A stretch of 64,000 nt of DNA, from assembly GCF_013113735.1 (NCBI RefSeq), contig NZ_CP053346.1, positions 4,912,001-4,976,000 on the forward strand, read 5' to 3'. The position numbers and the translations under genes were made by a program. Shown piece after piece: positions 62,197 to 64,000 of this stretch (within the stretch, counting starts at the first letter, position 1; every line of letters begins with the position of its first letter). The notes under the pieces were generated by a model. It did no database searches. It was not told where the DNA came from and saw only the letters and a list, made by a program, of their open reading frames with translations. This DNA is from Sphingomonas sp. AP4-R1. GTDB lineage: Bacteria > Pseudomonadota > Alphaproteobacteria > Sphingomonadales > Sphingomonadaceae.

Positions 62197-63897
62197 ATGG
62201 AAGCGCCGATCCTGTCGGCCGTCCTCCCGGTCATCCTGCTGTTGGCGCTGGGCGTAGTGACGGTGATCGTGTCGAAGGCGGTGCGCCTCGGTCCCATCGT
62301 CGGCTATCTCCTGCTCGGCGTCGCCCTCAGTTCCTCCGGCCTCGTGCAATCCAGCGATGCCGTCCACATCCTCGCCGAACTCGGCGTTGTCTTTCTCCTG
62401 TTCGATGTCGGCCTGCATTTCTCGCCGCGCCATCTCAGAGATCAGGTCGTGGACGTCTTCGCGTTCGGACCGGTCCAGGTGGCGGCCTGCACACTTGGTC
62501 TGGGCCCTCTCGCGATCGCGCTCGGAATGCCGGCCGCGCCCGCTTTCTTCGTGGGGGCCACGCTCTCGCTGTCTTCAACCGCCGTCGTCGCCCGCATCAT
62601 CGCCGATCGCCACCAGCAGAGCTGCCCGGTCGGCATGGCGGCGACCGGTATTCTCGTCTTTCAGGATCTCGCCGCCATCTTTCTGCTCATCATCGCGAGC
62701 GCCCTGTCGTCCGGTGCCGCGTTGCTGCCGGCGCTCGCGATCGCGCTTGTGAAGGCCGCGGCATCGTTCGCGGCCGCGATGATCCTCGCGCGCTTTCTCG
62801 TTCGGCCGGTGTTCGACCTGGTCGCGCAGACCCGCAACGAGGAGGTGTTCACGGCCATGGCGCTCCTCGTGGCGCTCACGGCCGGCTGGGTGACGGGCAC
62901 CCTGGGATTATCGCTAACGCTCGGCGCATTTCTCGGGGGCATGATGCTGGCCGACACACCCTATCGGGCGATCGTGCAGTCGGAGATCAAGCCATTCCGC
63001 GGCTTGCTCCTGGGATTCTTCTTCATCTCCGTCGGCCTGTCGCTCCAGATCGCGCTTCTGCAGCGCCTGTGGCCCCTGATACTGGTCGTAAGTCTCGGAC
63101 TTGTTGCCGCGAAGGTCGCGCTGAACGGTATTGCCAGCCTCGTCTTCCGCTGGTCGGTGCCCGGATCGCTGCAGCTCGGGTTTCTGCTGGCCCAGAGTTC
63201 CGAGTTCGCACTGGTGATCTTCAGCCTGTCTCCGGTGCGGGCGATGGTCGGCGCGGACCGAAGCGACGTCCTCATCGCCGCGGTGGTGCTGAGCCTTGGC
63301 GCGACACCGCATCTCGCATCGCTCGGCCGGTCCCTGGCGGGTCGCCTGCGCCACGGTCGGCTCGACCAGCCTGCGCAGGAGCTTCAAGCGCGAGACCTGA
63401 CCGGCCCGGTCTTCATCGTGGGGATGGGGCCGCGAGGGCGCACGGTGGCAGACGCCCTCCATGAATTCGAGATCCGATACGCGGCGATCGAGACCGACGC
63501 CGCCCGGTTACGACGCGCGATCGCCGACGGCTATCATGTGGTGTTCGGAGATCTGGCCGACCCCCGAATTTGGGAGCCCTTTGCGATGCAGGATCGCAGG
63601 ATCAGCGTCCTCACCATGCCCTCGTTCGAATATTCGGCCGACATTTCGCCGGTCGCGCACACATTCTATCCCGGGCTCACGCGCATGGCGGTCGTCGACA
63701 CGCCCGCCGAGGCCGCACAATATGCCGCCATCGGGGTCGTTCCCGTCGTCGATGTCGGGCACGTGCCCGGTCTCGAAGCGGCGGCCGCCGTGCTGCACCG
63801 CCTCGAGCTCGACGCCGAGGCGATCACGGCTTGGATCAAGCGGCAGACGGAGAAGGCGGCGTTGCAGCCGGACGGTGACGATCTGGTCGGCCTATGA
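62197..63897 (+). CDS. KefB-type monovalent cation:proton antiporter (CPA2)
   Basis: 566 aa from ATG 62197; an upstream in-frame ATG at 62092 adds a polar leader and is less likely. About twelve helices of the Na/H-exchanger fold (GYLLLGVALSSSGLVQ, ELGVVFLLFDVGLHFSPRHL, GATLSLSSTAVVARIIADR, GILVFQDLAAIFLLII, LSLTLGAFLGGMMLADTPY, GLLLGFFFISVGLSL). A C-terminal TrkA-N-like domain follows (GPVFIVGMGPRGRTVADALHEFEIRYAAIETDAARLRRAIADGYHVVFGDLADP). Potassium efflux in stress is the usual role of the family. No ancillary KefF/KefG gene is adjacent. Confidence 0.88.
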   Translation: MEAPILSAVLPVILLLALGVVTVIVSKAVRLGPIVGYLLLGVALSSSGLVQSSDAVHILAELGVVFLLFDVGLHFSPRHLRDQVVDVFAFGPVQVAACTLGLGPLAIALGMPAAPAFFVGATLSLSSTAVVARIIADRHQQSCPVGMAATGILVFQDLAAIFLLIIASALSSGAALLPALAIALVKAAASFAAAMILARFLVRPVFDLVAQTRNEEVFTAMALLVALTAGWVTGTLGLSLTLGAFLGGMMLADTPYRAIVQSEIKPFRGLLLGFFFISVGLSLQIALLQRLWPLILVVSLGLVAAKVALNGIASLVFRWSVPGSLQLGFLLAQSSEFALVIFSLSPVRAMVGADRSDVLIAAVVLSLGATPHLASLGRSLAGRLRHGRLDQPAQELQARDLTGPVFIVGMGPRGRTVADALHEFEIRYAAIETDAARLRRAIADGYHVVFGDLADPRIWEPFAMQDRRISVLTMPSFEYSADISPVAHTFYPGLTRMAVVDTPAEAAQYAAIGVVPVVDVGHVPGLEAAAAVLHRLELDAEAITAWIKRQTEKAALQPDGDDLVGL

Positions 63898-64000
63898 TGG
63901 TTCGTGCCGGTCGCATCGATGTCATGGCGACCGTCGCCAACGGCGCCTGCCGCAGCCGTTCCCGCCCTTCGAAGGCAACCTCGGACCGAAACGGACAGCG

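Overview
The window looks like part of a chromosome from a sphingomonad (Alphaproteobacteria, Sphingomonas-like). GC is high, several TonB-dependent receptors end in aromatic residues, there is a FecI/FecR surface-signalling pair, and the quinoprotein accessory families are those usual in Proteobacteria. All functional calls come from reading motifs in translated sequence; no database search was run.

Left edge (1-2.9 kb): an island-like, lower-GC segment with a truncated glycosidase that runs off the window, an 11-bp inverted repeat, a tyrosine-integrase remnant and a HEAT-repeat protein. At 2.9-7.4 kb a TonB-dependent receptor lies behind a two-component system.

Periplasmic alcohol oxidation (7.4-26.3 kb): pseudoazurin, aldehyde dehydrogenase, DUF779 protein, a FIST-domain sensor with its hybrid kinase (NosP/NahK-like), a LuxR-type regulator (ErbR-like), a PQQ alcohol dehydrogenase carrying the lanthanide-type ligand set, an XoxJ-like binding protein, cytochrome c PedF, a beta-propeller protein, a porin, acetyl-CoA synthetase, a quinoprotein-relay metallohydrolase, a SoxYZ-like carrier, a CxxCW protein and a cytochrome b561. 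Together they would take ethanol or similar alcohols through aldehyde and acetate to acetyl-CoA, with sensing and electron transfer encoded alongside.

Sugar/sugar-acid locus (26.8-52.1 kb): a GH106-like glycosidase, an STN-type TonB receptor with FecR and FecI, a CBM9-like/PKD protein, a membrane PQQ glucose/quinate-type dehydrogenase, an exported lactonase-like amidohydrolase, a second TonB receptor, an IclR regulator, three MFS transporters, an exported cupin, an exported DHDPS-family protein, an exported enolase-superfamily dehydratase, an SDR and a cytoplasmic DgoD-like dehydratase. Four near-identical 17-bp palindromes (CTCTCA-N5-TGAGAG) precede transcription units here and probably form an IclR regulon. 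A second palindrome (TTATCNGATAA) occurs three times. The signal peptides on successive enzymes suggest that part of a sugar-acid pathway runs in the periplasm, which is the most unusual feature of the window.

Right part (52.2-64 kb): an FKBP isomerase, a small HNH protein, a metallophosphoesterase, a cold-shock/IF-1 pair, two small genes, the cyoABCD quinol oxidase behind a perfect FNR-type box, a UbiH/UbiM-like hydroxylase, a truncated hemoglobin and a KefB-type antiporter.
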